From NCBI RefSeq assembly GCF_000685965.1, contig NZ_JMLE01000001.1, positions 434,001-498,000 on the forward strand: 64,000 nt of DNA, in the 5' to 3' direction. Of this stretch, positions 8,392-16,563 are shown piece after piece. Every line of letters begins with the position of its first letter. Positions within the stretch are counted from its first letter, which is position 1. The notes beneath the pieces were generated by a model. The model was not told the origin of the DNA. It did no database searches and saw nothing but the letters and a program-made list of their open reading frames with translations. The translations under genes were made by a program, and so were the position numbers. Source of the stretch: Arthrobacter sp. UNC362MFTsu5.1 (lineage in GTDB: Bacteria; Actinomycetota; Actinomycetes; Actinomycetales; Micrococcaceae).

Positions 8392-9831
8392 GCGGCCTCC
8401 GGCCGTCGGGGTCACCCGGTCTCCTGCCCGTCCGGGCAGGAGGGCCATCACGGCCGCGGCAAGCACGACGCCGGCTACCACGCCTCCGGCCACGTTGAGT
8501 CCGGAGTAACCCGCCCAGCTGAGGATGATGCCGGAGGACGCGCCGCCTACGGCGCCTGCTGCTCCCATGAACATGTCCGAAACGCCCTGGACCATGACGC
8601 GTTCCTCCTGGCGGACGCTTTCCGCCAGGAGCGTGGAGCCGGCGACGGTCGCGGCGGACCAACCGAGTCCCAGGAGGACCAGTCCCACAGCCACGGCGGT
8701 GGTTGACCGCTGGCCGGCCGCGGCCACGGCCACAGCTGCGACCAGCAGGGCGAACCCGATGACGACGGTCTGTTTTCGTCCCGCCTTGTCCGTCAGCCAC
8801 CCCATCACGGGCGACAACGCAAACATCCCGGCAATGTGCAGCGAGATGGTGAAGCCAATGATCACCAGGACGTCGCCGGAGGCCGTGTGACCGGCGTGGG
8901 CGGCCGCGCCGGGGCCGGCCACCAGTTCCTGCAGGTGGAGGGGCGTCACGGACATGACCCCCACCATGACGGCATGGGCGCCCACGACGGCGGCCAACGC
9001 CAGGATGGCGGACGGTGAGCCGCGGGCAGCACGCCACCCCCGGGCAAGGGCGCCGCGCCGGTGTGCGACGGCTGGTTGCCGGCCGGAGGGTTGCCGGCCG
9101 GCGGGCTGTTGGCCGGTTTGATGCTGGCTGGCGGGCTGGTTGTCTGCCGGTTGCCGGCCGACCGCCGCGAGCTCCCGGGCGAACAGCAGCGGGTCGGGCC
9201 TGAGCCCGGCGAGCAGCAGGGCGCAGGCCAGCACAAGCCCGGCCGCGGAAATGATGAAGGGCCCGGCGATGGGCGGGAGCCCGACTGCCTGGCCCACTAC
9301 GGCGCCGGGCTGGATGAGGTTGGGTCCTGCCACGGCGCCGATGGTGATGGCCCAGACGACGGCGGACAGGGACCGCCCGCGATGCTCGTCATCGGCGAGG
9401 TCCACGGCCGCGAAACGCGCCTGCAGGTTTGATGCCGTGCCGAGTCCCACTCCGGCGGTGCCCAGGAGCAGCAACAGGAAGCTGCCGGAGACGATGGAAA
9501 CCACGATGCATCCGACACCGGCGAGGGCCGCCGCAAGACCTGTCACCAGCCCCGCCAGGCGCCCGCGGCGGTCTGCCAGCGAAGCCAGCGGCAGCGCCGA
9601 CAAGGCGGCGGCGAGGGTCATCACGGTGGAAACGGAGCCTGCCCAGGCACTGGATCCGGAGAGGTCCACCGCGAGCAGTGAGCCGATGGACACGGTGGCC
9701 CCGGTGCCGATTCCGCTGAGCAGCTGCGCCGACCCCAGCAGGATGACGGTGCGCCGCTGGACGGTTTGGCGTTGCAGGGGCCGCCGCTGATCGTGGCGCA
9801 CCCCGGGCTCCGCCCCGGAAGTGTTTGCCAT
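8377..9831 (-). CDS. MFS transporter with low-complexity central loop
   Basis: 484 residues, 12 predicted membrane helices, with the MFS loop motif LASLADRRGRLAG between helices 2 and 3 and the matching GWLTDKAGRKQ in the second half. The cytoplasmic loop between helices 6 and 7 carries a Gln/Pro/Gly/Arg-rich repeat (QQPAGRQPSGRQP). ATG 9831 was chosen because TATGCT lies 6 nt upstream; a GTG one codon earlier is possible. Probably a drug or metabolite exporter; substrate unknown. It converges on and overlaps the hydrolase by 15 nt, so no terminator separates them. Confidence 0.87.
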   Translation of the reverse strand: MANTSGAEPGVRHDQRRPLQRQTVQRRTVILLGSAQLLSGIGTGATVSIGSLLAVDLSGSSAWAGSVSTVMTLAAALSALPLASLADRRGRLAGLVTGLAAALAGVGCIVVSIVSGSFLLLLLGTAGVGLGTASNLQARFAAVDLADDEHRGRSLSAVVWAITIGAVAGPNLIQPGAVVGQAVGLPPIAGPFIISAAGLVLACALLLAGLRPDPLLFARELAAVGRQPADNQPASQHQTGQQPAGRQPSGRQPAVAHRRGALARGWRAARGSPSAILALAAVVGAHAVMVGVMSVTPLHLQELVAGPGAAAHAGHTASGDVLVIIGFTISLHIAGMFALSPVMGWLTDKAGRKQTVVIGFALLVAAVAVAAAGQRSTTAVAVGLVLLGLGWSAATVAGSTLLAESVRQEERVMVQGVSDMFMGAAGAVGGASSGIILSWAGYSGLNVAGGVVAGVVLAAAVMALLPGRAGDRVTPTAGGRSAAD

Positions 9832-9837
9832 CACTAG

Positions 9838-9843
9838 AGCATA
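9838..9843 (-). promoter_or_regulatory. -10 box, leaderless-type promoter of the MFS gene
   Basis: TATGCT on the minus strand, 6 nt before ATG 9831. No Shine-Dalgarno sequence is present. Confidence 0.45.
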
Positions 9844-9883
9844 GCCCCGCCCGTGCCGGGACAAACAGGGCCGTCAGACGCAG

Positions 9884-9915
9884 GCAACCCCGGTCAGCGA
9901 TGTGACCGGGGTTGC
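9884..9915 (-). terminator. Terminator of terC
   Basis: Perfect 13-bp stem (GCAACCCCGGTCA and its complement) with a 6-nt loop, 28 nt beyond the terC stop codon. No T-run, as is common in high-GC actinobacteria. Confidence 0.75.
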
Positions 9916-9942
9916 TAGCAGAAACGTGGAACGGTGCGGAGG

Positions 9943-10971
9943 CTACTCGGCGTCGCTCATGCTCTTGCGGGCGTCCTCTTCGAGGCGGACGTCCACCTTT
10001 GCCTGTGCAGCCTTGGAGCTCACCAGGCTGGCGATCACGGCGACGATGATGGTGCCCACAATGACAGCCAGGGACACGAACGTGGGGATCTCGGGGGCCC
10101 ACTCGATGTGGTGGCCGCCGTTGATGAACGGAAGTTCGTTGACGTGCATGGCGTGGAGGACCAGCTTGACGCCGATGAACGCCAGGATGAAGGAGAGAGC
10201 GTGCTTCAGGTAGATCAGTCGGTTCATCAGGCCGCCCAGCAGGAAGTACAGCTGGCGCAGGCCCATGAGGGCGAAGAGGTTTGCCGTGAAGACAATGAAC
10301 GGGCTCTGCGTCAGGCCGAAGATCGCCGGAATGGAGTCGACAGCGAACAGCAGGTCGGTCAGTCCGATCGTGACGAAAACGATCAGCATCGGGGTGAAGA
10401 CCTTCTTGCCGTCAACCGTGGTGCGCAGCTTGCCGCCGTCGAACTTCTCCGACATCGGGATCACCTTGCGGAGCCTCGCGATCAGCGGGTTTTCCTTGTC
10501 CTCTTCGTCCTCGCCCTCGTCCTGGGCCTGCTTCCAGGCGGTCCAGAGGAGGAAGGCGCCGAAGATGTAGAAGACCCAGCTGAACTGCTCAATCACGATG
10601 GCGCCCAGCAGGATGAAGATGCCACGCAGGATCAGCGCGATGATGATGCCCACCATCAGCACTTCCTGCTGGTACTTACGGGGCACGGAGAAGCGGGCCA
10701 TGATGATGATGAAGACAAAGAGGTTGTCGATGCTGAGGCTGTATTCCGTCACCCAGCCGGCAACGAATTGCCCGCCGTACTCCGGGCCCGTGAAGGCAAA
10801 CATGGCGCCCGCAAAGACCAGGGCCAGGGAGACGTAGAACGCCACCCAGAGGCCGGCTTCCTTCATGGAAGGTTCGTGCGGTCGCCGGACAACCAGCAAC
10901 AGGTCAATGAGGAGGATGAGGCCGAGGACGACGAGTGAGCCGACCTCGAACCAGACGGGTAGTTCGAGCAC
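9943..10971 (-). CDS. TerC family integral membrane protein (Alx/TerC-type metal transporter)
   Basis: 342 residues with about nine membrane helices and the two TerC acidic motifs EYSLSIDNLFVF and TDLLFAVDSIPAIFG, whose aspartates lie in membrane helices. TerC/Alx proteins are linked to Mn2+ export and metal loading of secreted enzymes. GTG 10971 was chosen over a GTG 20 codons upstream because GAAAGG lies 7 nt before it and the upstream extension falls inside the riboswitch-like leader. Preceded by a probable manganese riboswitch and followed by a strong terminator, so it is a single-gene unit. Confidence 0.9.
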   Translation of the reverse strand: MLELPVWFEVGSLVVLGLILLIDLLLVVRRPHEPSMKEAGLWVAFYVSLALVFAGAMFAFTGPEYGGQFVAGWVTEYSLSIDNLFVFIIIMARFSVPRKYQQEVLMVGIIIALILRGIFILLGAIVIEQFSWVFYIFGAFLLWTAWKQAQDEGEDEEDKENPLIARLRKVIPMSEKFDGGKLRTTVDGKKVFTPMLIVFVTIGLTDLLFAVDSIPAIFGLTQSPFIVFTANLFALMGLRQLYFLLGGLMNRLIYLKHALSFILAFIGVKLVLHAMHVNELPFINGGHHIEWAPEIPTFVSLAVIVGTIIVAVIASLVSSKAAQAKVDVRLEEDARKSMSDAE

Positions 10972-10994
10972 AGGGATGCCTTTCGCAGGGTACA

Positions 10995-11120
10995 GAGATG
11001 CGGTGTAAGTCTCTCCGGCTTGCCTGCGCACTTGGTGCTGAAACGGCAGCCCGCTACGCCCGGCAGGGCATCTATGCCGTGCGTGTTGACGATCGTAGCG
11101 CTTGGGATACTCCCCTACGT
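10995..11120 (-). promoter_or_regulatory. Probable yybP-ykoY (Mn2+) riboswitch upstream of terC
   Basis: The terC leader on the minus strand contains the conserved elements of the yybP-ykoY aptamer in order: GGGGAGTA (11115-11108), CGTCAACACG, a GC-rich variable arm, GCCGGAGAGACTTACACC (about 11018-11001). AGAGA of the last element can pair with TCTCT just downstream, in a position to form an expression platform before the terC ribosome-binding site. yybP-ykoY RNAs are known Mn2+ sensors and commonly precede terC/alx genes. Assigned by eye; no covariance search was run. Confidence 0.75.
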
Positions 11121-11127
11121 GACAACA

Positions 11128-11138
11128 ACTTTACCCTA
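11128..11138 (-). promoter_or_regulatory. -10 region for the terC riboswitch transcript, overlapping the uvrB stop codon
   Basis: Overlapping TANNNT boxes TAGGGT (11138-11133) and TAAAGT (11133-11128) precede the aptamer by about 10-15 nt. The first three bases, TAG, are also the uvrB stop codon. Confidence 0.45.
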
Positions 11139-13217
11139 GGCATGGCCGGCGGCCTGCATCTGCCGCAGTTCCTTCTTCAATTCGCCCACTTCGTCGCGCA
11201 GCCGGGCGGCCAGTTCGAACTGCAGTTCGCCGGCCGCGGCGTGCATCTGTTCCGTCAGCTGCTCGATCAGGCCCACGAGGTCTTCCGCCGGGGCAGCCGC
11301 CAGGCCGTCCTGGCGCACGGTGGACGCGCCCTTGCCCTTGCCCCGGGTCTTCCCTGCCGTGGCGAGCAGTTCGCGGGTGTCCGCATCCTCCTTGGCCAGC
11401 TGGTCCGTGATGTCCGCGATCTTTTTCCGCAGCGGCTGCGGGTCGATGCCGTTTTCGGTGTTGTAGGCCACCTGGATCGCGCGGCGCCGGTTGGTCTCGT
11501 CGATCGCGTGCGCCATGGAATCGGTGATCCGGTCGGCGTACATGTGGACCTGTCCCGACACGTTACGGGCGGCGCGGCCGATGGTCTGGATCAGGGAGGT
11601 TGAGGACCGTAGGAAGCCTTCCTTGTCCGCGTCCAGGATGCTCACCAGCGAAACTTCGGGGAGGTCAAGGCCTTCCCGGAGCAGGTTGATGCCCACGAGG
11701 ACGTCGAATACACCCATCCGCAGTTCCCGCAGCAGCTCCACACGGCGGAGCGTGTCCACATCGGAGTGCAGGTACTCCACTTTCACGCCGTGGCCCAGCA
11801 GATAGTCGGTGAGGTCTTCCGCCATCCGCTTGGTGAGGGTGGTGACGAGGACACGTTCGTTCTTCGCCGTGCGGGTCTTGATCTCCCCCAGCAGGTCGTC
11901 GATCTGGCCCTTCGTGGGCTTGACCACCACCTCGGGGTCGATCAGGCCGGTGGGTCGGATGATTTGCTGGACAAAGCCGTCGGACTTGCCCAGTTCGTAC
12001 TTGCCCGGGGTGGCGGACAGGTACACAGTCTGGCCAATGCGCTCCTGGAACTCGTCCCATTTGAGCGGCCGGTTGTCCATGGCGGAAGGCAGGCGGAAGC
12101 CGAAGTCCACCAGGTTCCGCTTGCGGGACATGTCGCCCTCGTACATGGCGCCGATCTGAGGCACCGTCACATGGGACTCGTCGATGACCAGCAGGAAGTC
12201 GTCCGGAAAGTAGTCCAGGAGGCAGTGCGGCGCTGTTCCGCGGGCCCGGCCGTCAATGTGTGAGGAGTAGTTCTCGATGCCGTTGCAGAAACCCATCTGC
12301 TGCATCATTTCGAGGTCGTAGGTGGTGCGCATGCGGAGCCGCTGGGCTTCCACGAGCTTGTTCTGGCTTTCCAGGACCTGCAGCCGTTCGGCGAGTTCGT
12401 CCTCGATCCGCTTAATGGCCCGGGCCATGCGTTCCGGTCCGGCAACGTAATGCGAGGCCGGGAAGACGTACATTTCTTCTTCGTCCCGGATCACCTCGCC
12501 GGTGAGGGGGTGCAGGGTGTGGATGTTCTCGATCTCGTCGCCGAAGAACTCGATCCGGATGGCCAGTTCCTCGTACATCGGGATGATTTCCACGGTGTCG
12601 CCGCGGACCCGGAACGTGCCGCGGTGGAAGTCCATGTCGTTGCGGGCGTACTGCATGGAGACGAATTTCCGGAGGAGGTCGTCACGGTTCATCTCCGCCC
12701 CCTTGCGGAGCGTGACCATTCCGGCGATGTACTCTTCCGGCGTGCCCAGGCCGTAGATGCAGGACACAGTGGCCACCACGATCACGTCGCGGCGGGTCAG
12801 CAAGGCATTGGTCGCGGAGTGGCGGAGCCGTTCCACTTCCTCGTTGATGGAGGAGTCCTTCTCGATGAAGGTGTCCGTCTGCGCCACGTAGGCTTCCGGC
12901 TGGTAGTAGTCGTAGTAGGAGACGAAATACTCGACGGCGTTGTTCGGGAGCAGTTCCCGGAATTCGTTGGCCAACTGAGCGGCGAGGGTCTTGTTCTGCA
13001 CCATCACCAGCGTGGGTCGCTGGACCTGCTCAATGAGCCAGGCCGTCGTCGCGCTTTTGCCGGTACCGGTGGCGCCAAGCAGCACCACGTCCTTTTCGCC
13101 GTTCTTGATGCGTTCAGTCAGCTCCGCGATGGCGGCCGGCTGGTCGCCCGCCGGCTTGAATTCACTGATGACCTCGAACGGAGCCACGACACGGTTGATT
13201 TGCTGGGCAAGACTCAT
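11136..13217 (-). CDS. uvrB: Excinuclease ABC subunit B
   Basis: 693 residues, the damage-verifying helicase of nucleotide excision repair, which acts with UvrA and UvrC. Walker A GATGTGKS (48-55), the Tyr-rich beta-hairpin [11 protein letters not shown] that inserts between DNA strands, DESH box, helicase motif IGRAARN, and a C-terminal UVR domain of about 35 residues that contacts UvrC. Complete and of normal length (E. coli 673). A TAGATT box lies 6 nt before the ATG, so the mRNA is probably leaderless. It sits 40 nt downstream of coaE on the same strand, the conserved actinobacterial order. Confidence 0.98.
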   Translation of the reverse strand: MSLAQQINRVVAPFEVISEFKPAGDQPAAIAELTERIKNGEKDVVLLGATGTGKSATTAWLIEQVQRPTLVMVQNKTLAAQLANEFRELLPNNAVEYFVSYYDYYQPEAYVAQTDTFIEKDSSINEEVERLRHSATNALLTRRDVIVVATVSCIYGLGTPEEYIAGMVTLRKGAEMNRDDLLRKFVSMQYARNDMDFHRGTFRVRGDTVEIIPMYEELAIRIEFFGDEIENIHTLHPLTGEVIRDEEEMYVFPASHYVAGPERMARAIKRIEDELAERLQVLESQNKLVEAQRLRMRTTYDLEMMQQMGFCNGIENYSSHIDGRARGTAPHCLLDYFPDDFLLVIDESHVTVPQIGAMYEGDMSRKRNLVDFGFRLPSAMDNRPLKWDEFQERIGQTVYLSATPGKYELGKSDGFVQQIIRPTGLIDPEVVVKPTKGQIDDLLGEIKTRTAKNERVLVTTLTKRMAEDLTDYLLGHGVKVEYLHSDVDTLRRVELLRELRMGVFDVLVGINLLREGLDLPEVSLVSILDADKEGFLRSSTSLIQTIGRAARNVSGQVHMYADRITDSMAHAIDETNRRRAIQVAYNTENGIDPQPLRKKIADITDQLAKEDADTRELLATAGKTRGKGKGASTVRQDGLAAAPAEDLVGLIEQLTEQMHAAAGELQFELAARLRDEVGELKKELRQMQAAGHA

Positions 13218-13223
13218 GAATAT

Positions 13224-13229
13224 AATCTA
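13224..13229 (-). promoter_or_regulatory. -10 box, leaderless-type promoter of uvrB
   Basis: TAGATT on the minus strand, 6 nt before ATG 13217, within the 40-nt gap after coaE. Confidence 0.5.
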
Positions 13230-13257
13230 CCGCCGGGCTCTGACAACGTGCCCCGAT

Positions 13258-14553
13258 TCAGCTTTGGGCAGTACCGCTGACTGCGTCGGCAGAGGCAGCG
13301 GCAGCGGTCGCCGCACCGGCAGCCGTACCCGTTGCCGGCGCCGATATGTACGACGGCGGTTGCCAGCCGGTGCGCTGCACCCACGCGTCCATCCGGCCGG
13401 CGGCATGCTCCGTGAACCATGCTTCCTTGTCTGCAGCGTAGCCCGCCGTCGACTTGTCCACGCTGTGGAGGGCGGCAACCCTCCGCTTCTCCGCCACGTA
13501 GTCGCTCCTGGCCGCAGCGTCGTCACGGAGCCAGTCCCGGAAACACAGGGCGAACCGCCAGCCGGGCGAACCCGCGGGCCGGACGTGCAGGTTGACCGGC
13601 CTGCCGGGGTCGGCGTTGCCGTGAAGGCGCTTGGCCCAGACAGCCGGATCAGGGTGCGACGGCTTGGGGCTGTCGGCAAACACTCCCGGCCACAGCGGAA
13701 AGCCCGCCGCGGCCAGGAGCGGCGCGATCCGGTCCGCCGTCGCAAGGTCCGCAACGGTCAACTGGAGGTCAATGATGTCTTTGGCGTCAAGTCCGGGTAC
13801 GGCGGTGGAGCCGATGTGGTCCACGGCCACGATGTCCGCAGGAGCCGCGACCTCCAGCCGGGCAGCGAGGCGAACGGCCTGCGCTTTCCACGTTGGATCC
13901 GCCGGGGCAAGCACCGGCCCGCCCGTCCGCGGCGCCGGACGCTGCTTGCTGATGTTGTCCGCAAAAGGGGCCAGCCGCCGGGTCCACAGCCCGTCAACGG
14001 CAGCTTTTAGTTCATCGATGCTCCCGGAGTTGTCCAGCACCACGTCCGCGGCGGCCAGGCGGTCGTCCCTGGCGGCCTGCGCAGCCATCCGCGACCTCGC
14101 CTGCTCGTCGGTCATGTTCCGTTGTTCCACCATGCGCCGGACCCGAACCTCATCGGGTGCATCCACCACCAGCACGAGATGGAAATTGCTGCCCTGGCCC
14201 GTTTCCACGAGCAAGGGAATGTCCTGTACGACGACGGCGCCGCCGGGGGCGGCGTCAATCATCGCGGCGGCCCGCTCCCGGACCAGGGGATGGACGATGC
14301 CGTTGAGCACCGCGAGCCTGTCCGGATCGCCGAATACCAGCGCGCCGAGCCGGGCCCGGTCCAGCCCGCCGTCCGCAGCCAGCATGTCCGCCCCGAAGGC
14401 TTCCACCACGCGGGCCAGTCCGGGGGTGCCCGGCTCGACGACCTCACGGGCGAGGGCATCGGCGTCGACCAGGACGGCCCCCAGTTCGCGCAAACGCGAG
14501 GCTACCACTGACTTTCCCGAGGCGATGCCGCCCGTCAACCCGATCTTCAGCAC
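13258..14553 (-). CDS. coaE: Dephospho-CoA kinase fused to a GrpB-family domain
   Basis: 431 residues. N-terminal dephospho-CoA kinase (about 1-200), last step of CoA synthesis, with P-loop GGIASGKS (8-15), the DADALAREVV substrate motif and RMAAQAARDDRL lid region. The C-terminal part (about 215-395) is a GrpB/UPF0157 nucleotidyltransferase-like domain with DHIGSTAVPGLDAKDIIDLQ. The same fusion is known from M. tuberculosis CoaE (Rv1631). An Ala/Thr-rich tail ends the protein. Start GTG 14553 has TACTCT 6 nt upstream and begins right at the conserved kinase strand, supporting a leaderless mRNA. Confidence 0.95.
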   Translation of the reverse strand: MLKIGLTGGIASGKSVVASRLRELGAVLVDADALAREVVEPGTPGLARVVEAFGADMLAADGGLDRARLGALVFGDPDRLAVLNGIVHPLVRERAAAMIDAAPGGAVVVQDIPLLVETGQGSNFHLVLVVDAPDEVRVRRMVEQRNMTDEQARSRMAAQAARDDRLAAADVVLDNSGSIDELKAAVDGLWTRRLAPFADNISKQRPAPRTGGPVLAPADPTWKAQAVRLAARLEVAAPADIVAVDHIGSTAVPGLDAKDIIDLQLTVADLATADRIAPLLAAAGFPLWPGVFADSPKPSHPDPAVWAKRLHGNADPGRPVNLHVRPAGSPGWRFALCFRDWLRDDAAARSDYVAEKRRVAALHSVDKSTAGYAADKEAWFTEHAAGRMDAWVQRTGWQPPSYISAPATGTAAGAATAAAASADAVSGTAQS

Positions 14554-14559
14554 CCCACC

Positions 14560-14565
14560 AGAGTA
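14560..14565 (-). promoter_or_regulatory. -10 box, leaderless-type promoter of coaE
   Basis: TACTCT on the minus strand, 6 nt before GTG 14553. Confidence 0.5.
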
Positions 14566-14569
14566 GTCC

Positions 14570-14697
14570 CCACCGCTCCCCTGACCTCGCTACGCTCGCC
14601 CAGGGAACCCTGGCGGCGTGGGCCCACCCACCGCTCCCCTGACCTCGCTACGCTCGCCCAGGGAACCCTGGCGGCGTGGGCCCAGCCACCGCTCCCC
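14570..14697. repeat. 58-bp tandem direct repeat, two copies plus a partial third
   Basis: Units at 14570-14627 and 14628-14685 differ only near the end (ggcccac against ggcccag); a third partial unit begins at 14686. Each unit contains the 12-nt palindrome CAGGGAACCCTG and a CCTCGCTACGCTCG segment. The array fills most of the gap between the divergent coaE and IMPACT-family genes. It looks like a REP-type intergenic element. Confidence 0.9.
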
Positions 14698-14721
14698 CAC
14701 CTCGCGGCACCCCGCCCGGAC

Positions 14722-14727
14722 TAGACT
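14722..14727 (+). promoter_or_regulatory. -10 box, leaderless-type promoter of the IMPACT-family gene
   Basis: TAGACT ends 6 nt before GTG 14734. Confidence 0.5.
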
Positions 14728-14733
14728 TGGGCG

Positions 14734-15420
14734 GTGCATGAGCAAGAAAGCAGGGCTACCGCCTACACCACCCTCGCGGCCGGGCCGGATTTCCGCCATG
14801 AACTCGAGATCAAACGGTCCCGGTTCATCACCGTGATGCGGCGCAGCGGGGAGGAAGAAGGCGCAAGGGACCTGGTGGCAGGGCTGCGCAAGGAGTTCCA
14901 CGACGCCCGGCACCACTGCTCAGCATTCGTTCTGGGACCGGACCGCGACGTCCAGCGCTCCAGCGACGACGGCGAACCGTCCGGAACCGCCGGCATCCCC
15001 ATGCTCGAGGCCCTCCTCCGGCGGGAAACAGCGCCCGGGGTCACTGACCTGAGCGACGTCACCGCCGTCGTCGTCCGCTATTTTGGCGGGATCCTCCTCG
15101 GTGCGGGCGGGCTGGTGCGCGCCTACTCCGAGTCGGTTTCCTCCGCGCTGGACCTGGCACCGCTGGTCCGGCGCAGCCGGCTGCGGATCTGCTCCGTCGA
15201 GGTCCGGCATTCCGCCGCCGGAAGGCTGGAAAACGACCTCCGTGCGGCCGGCTATGTCATGGCGGAGACCAGCTACGGGGCGAGCACGACTGTTCTCAGG
15301 GTGGCCCTGGCCGACCAGCCTGACGAACTCGACCGGGCCGCCGCACGGCTTGCGTCCCTGACAGCCGGCAGCGCCGTCCTCCGCCCGGAAGAAACGGACT
15401 GGATCGATGTCCCCTTCTGA
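14734..15420 (+). CDS. IMPACT/YigZ family protein
   Basis: 228 residues with the UPF0029 N-terminal domain (HHCSAFVLG, SSDDGEPSGTAGIPML, VVVRYFGGILLGAGGLVRAYS) and the ferredoxin-like UPF0029 C-terminal domain. YigZ proteins are cytosolic; eukaryotic IMPACT regulates Gcn2, but the bacterial function is not settled. Start GTG 14734 follows TAGACT by 6 nt. The stop overlaps the next gene by 14 nt, so both are co-transcribed and probably translationally coupled. Confidence 0.9.
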   Translation: MHEQESRATAYTTLAAGPDFRHELEIKRSRFITVMRRSGEEEGARDLVAGLRKEFHDARHHCSAFVLGPDRDVQRSSDDGEPSGTAGIPMLEALLRRETAPGVTDLSDVTAVVVRYFGGILLGAGGLVRAYSESVSSALDLAPLVRRSRLRICSVEVRHSAAGRLENDLRAAGYVMAETSYGASTTVLRVALADQPDELDRAAARLASLTAGSAVLRPEETDWIDVPF

Positions 15421-15943
15421 ACAATCGCCCAGCCGAACGGGCAATGTGGAGCTGCTCGACGTCAACGAGGAAGTTTTGGCTGCGCTGCTGAACCTCGCCC
15501 TCACGGACGCCATTGCCGACGAGGTCACTCCCCCGTTGGGTGCCACCTCCGGCTGGAACGATGAGCGGATCAGCTGGTTCCGCGACTACCACCGTGCCGC
15601 GGCGGCCGGCCTCAACAGCCCGGCAGGCCAGAAATCCTGGGCCGTCAGTGTTGGCGGCCGGGTGGCCGGCTCGATCCGGCTTAAGCGCACCGGAACCACG
15701 CCGCCGGGGGTGGCGTCGCTGGAAACCGGGCTGTGGCTGGGCCGCAGCTTCCGGGGGCGGGGCATCGGCCGGGAGGCGTTGAGGCTCGTCCGCGCTGTGG
15801 CCGTGGGCACCGGCGCCACCGTGCTGCAGGCCGAAACCACCGCCGGGAACACGGCTGCACAGGCGCTCCTCCGCTCCGCCGGGGCAGAACTGGCCGGGGA
15901 CGGTGTCAGTCGAGCGGTGACGGCGCGAATCCACCTTCGCTGA
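15407..15943 (+). CDS. GNAT N-acetyltransferase
   Basis: 178 residues. GNAT fold with core strand WAVSVGGRVAGSIRL, acetyl-CoA loop SFRGRGIGREALRLV and the C-terminal AGNTAAQALLRSAGAEL helix, resembling RimJ/RimL-type acetyltransferases. Substrate unknown. It overlaps the IMPACT gene by 14 nt. The C-terminus (GVSRAVTARIHLR) ends at the usual place for the family. Confidence 0.8.
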   Translation: MSPSEQSPSRTGNVELLDVNEEVLAALLNLALTDAIADEVTPPLGATSGWNDERISWFRDYHRAAAAGLNSPAGQKSWAVSVGGRVAGSIRLKRTGTTPPGVASLETGLWLGRSFRGRGIGREALRLVRAVAVGTGATVLQAETTAGNTAAQALLRSAGAELAGDGVSRAVTARIHLR

Positions 15944-16023
15944 CGCCGCAACCCAGGCCTCGCCACGGGACCTGGGCGGTGGTTGGATGGATGGACAGCG
16001 TCCAGCTGAGCAGAGGAGGCAGC

Positions 16024-16452
16024 GTGGAAGATCCCTTCGACCTTGAACGCTTCGTGCAGGCCCAGAACGCCGGCGGAACCTATCAGCGGGCCCTGGACGA
16101 ACTTTCCAGGGGATCCAAGGAGAGCCATTGGATGTGGTTCATCTTCCCGCAGATCGCCGGCCTCGGGCAGAGCCCCACGTCCCGGAAGTACGCCATCTCG
16201 TCGCTGGCCGAGGCCAAGGCCTACGTGGTCCACCCCGTGCTTGGTCGGCGGCTGTTCGACTGCTCCCGGGCCGTTGCCAGCCACACAGGACTCAGCGCCG
16301 TCCGGATTTTCGGGGGGATTGACGCCCGGAAGCTACAGTCCTCCATGACGCTTTTTCTGCGCGCCGCTCCGGACCAGCCCGTGTTCCAGGAGGTCCTCGA
16401 CAGGTACTTTGATGGAAACCCGGACCCTGCGACCGACCGGCTGTTGGGCTAG
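16024..16452 (+). CDS. DUF1810 family protein
   Basis: 142 residues, matching the family length of about 140. Family signatures are DPFDLERFVQAQ at the N-terminus, SHWMWFIFPQIAGLG, YAISSLAEAKAYVVHPVLG and IFGGIDARKLQSSMTLF. Function not established. GTG 16024 was chosen because GAGGAGG lies 4 nt upstream and the conserved N-terminus starts there; an ATG at 15991 would add 11 unconserved residues. A bidirectional hairpin follows the stop. Confidence 0.88.
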   Translation: MEDPFDLERFVQAQNAGGTYQRALDELSRGSKESHWMWFIFPQIAGLGQSPTSRKYAISSLAEAKAYVVHPVLGRRLFDCSRAVASHTGLSAVRIFGGIDARKLQSSMTLFLRAAPDQPVFQEVLDRYFDGNPDPATDRLLG

Positions 16453-16475
16453 GCAACGCTGCCGGCGTAAACGAA

Positions 16476-16509
16476 AAGGTGGCCGCCCCCTTTCGGGGAC
16501 GGCCACCTT
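16476..16509 (-). terminator. Terminator of rpsA (also downstream of the DUF1810 gene)
   Basis: Inverted repeat of about 15 bp (AAGGTGGCCG arms) with a TTTC/GAAA loop. On the minus strand it is followed by TTTT, the form of a classic intrinsic terminator for rpsA; it also lies just after the convergent DUF1810 gene. Confidence 0.85.
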
Positions 16510-16563
16510 CAGCGTGCTAACTGCCTGGTGCCACCGGAATTACCTCCGGGGCGAACCGGGAAA

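Noticed and set aside
10987..10992. TACCCT as -10 box for terC
   Set aside because: It lies inside or just after the riboswitch-like leader; a start there would remove the aptamer. The boxes near 11133 fit better.
14570..14697. CRISPR or insertion-sequence ends
   Set aside because: Direct repeats without spacers, no transposase, no inverted terminal repeats.
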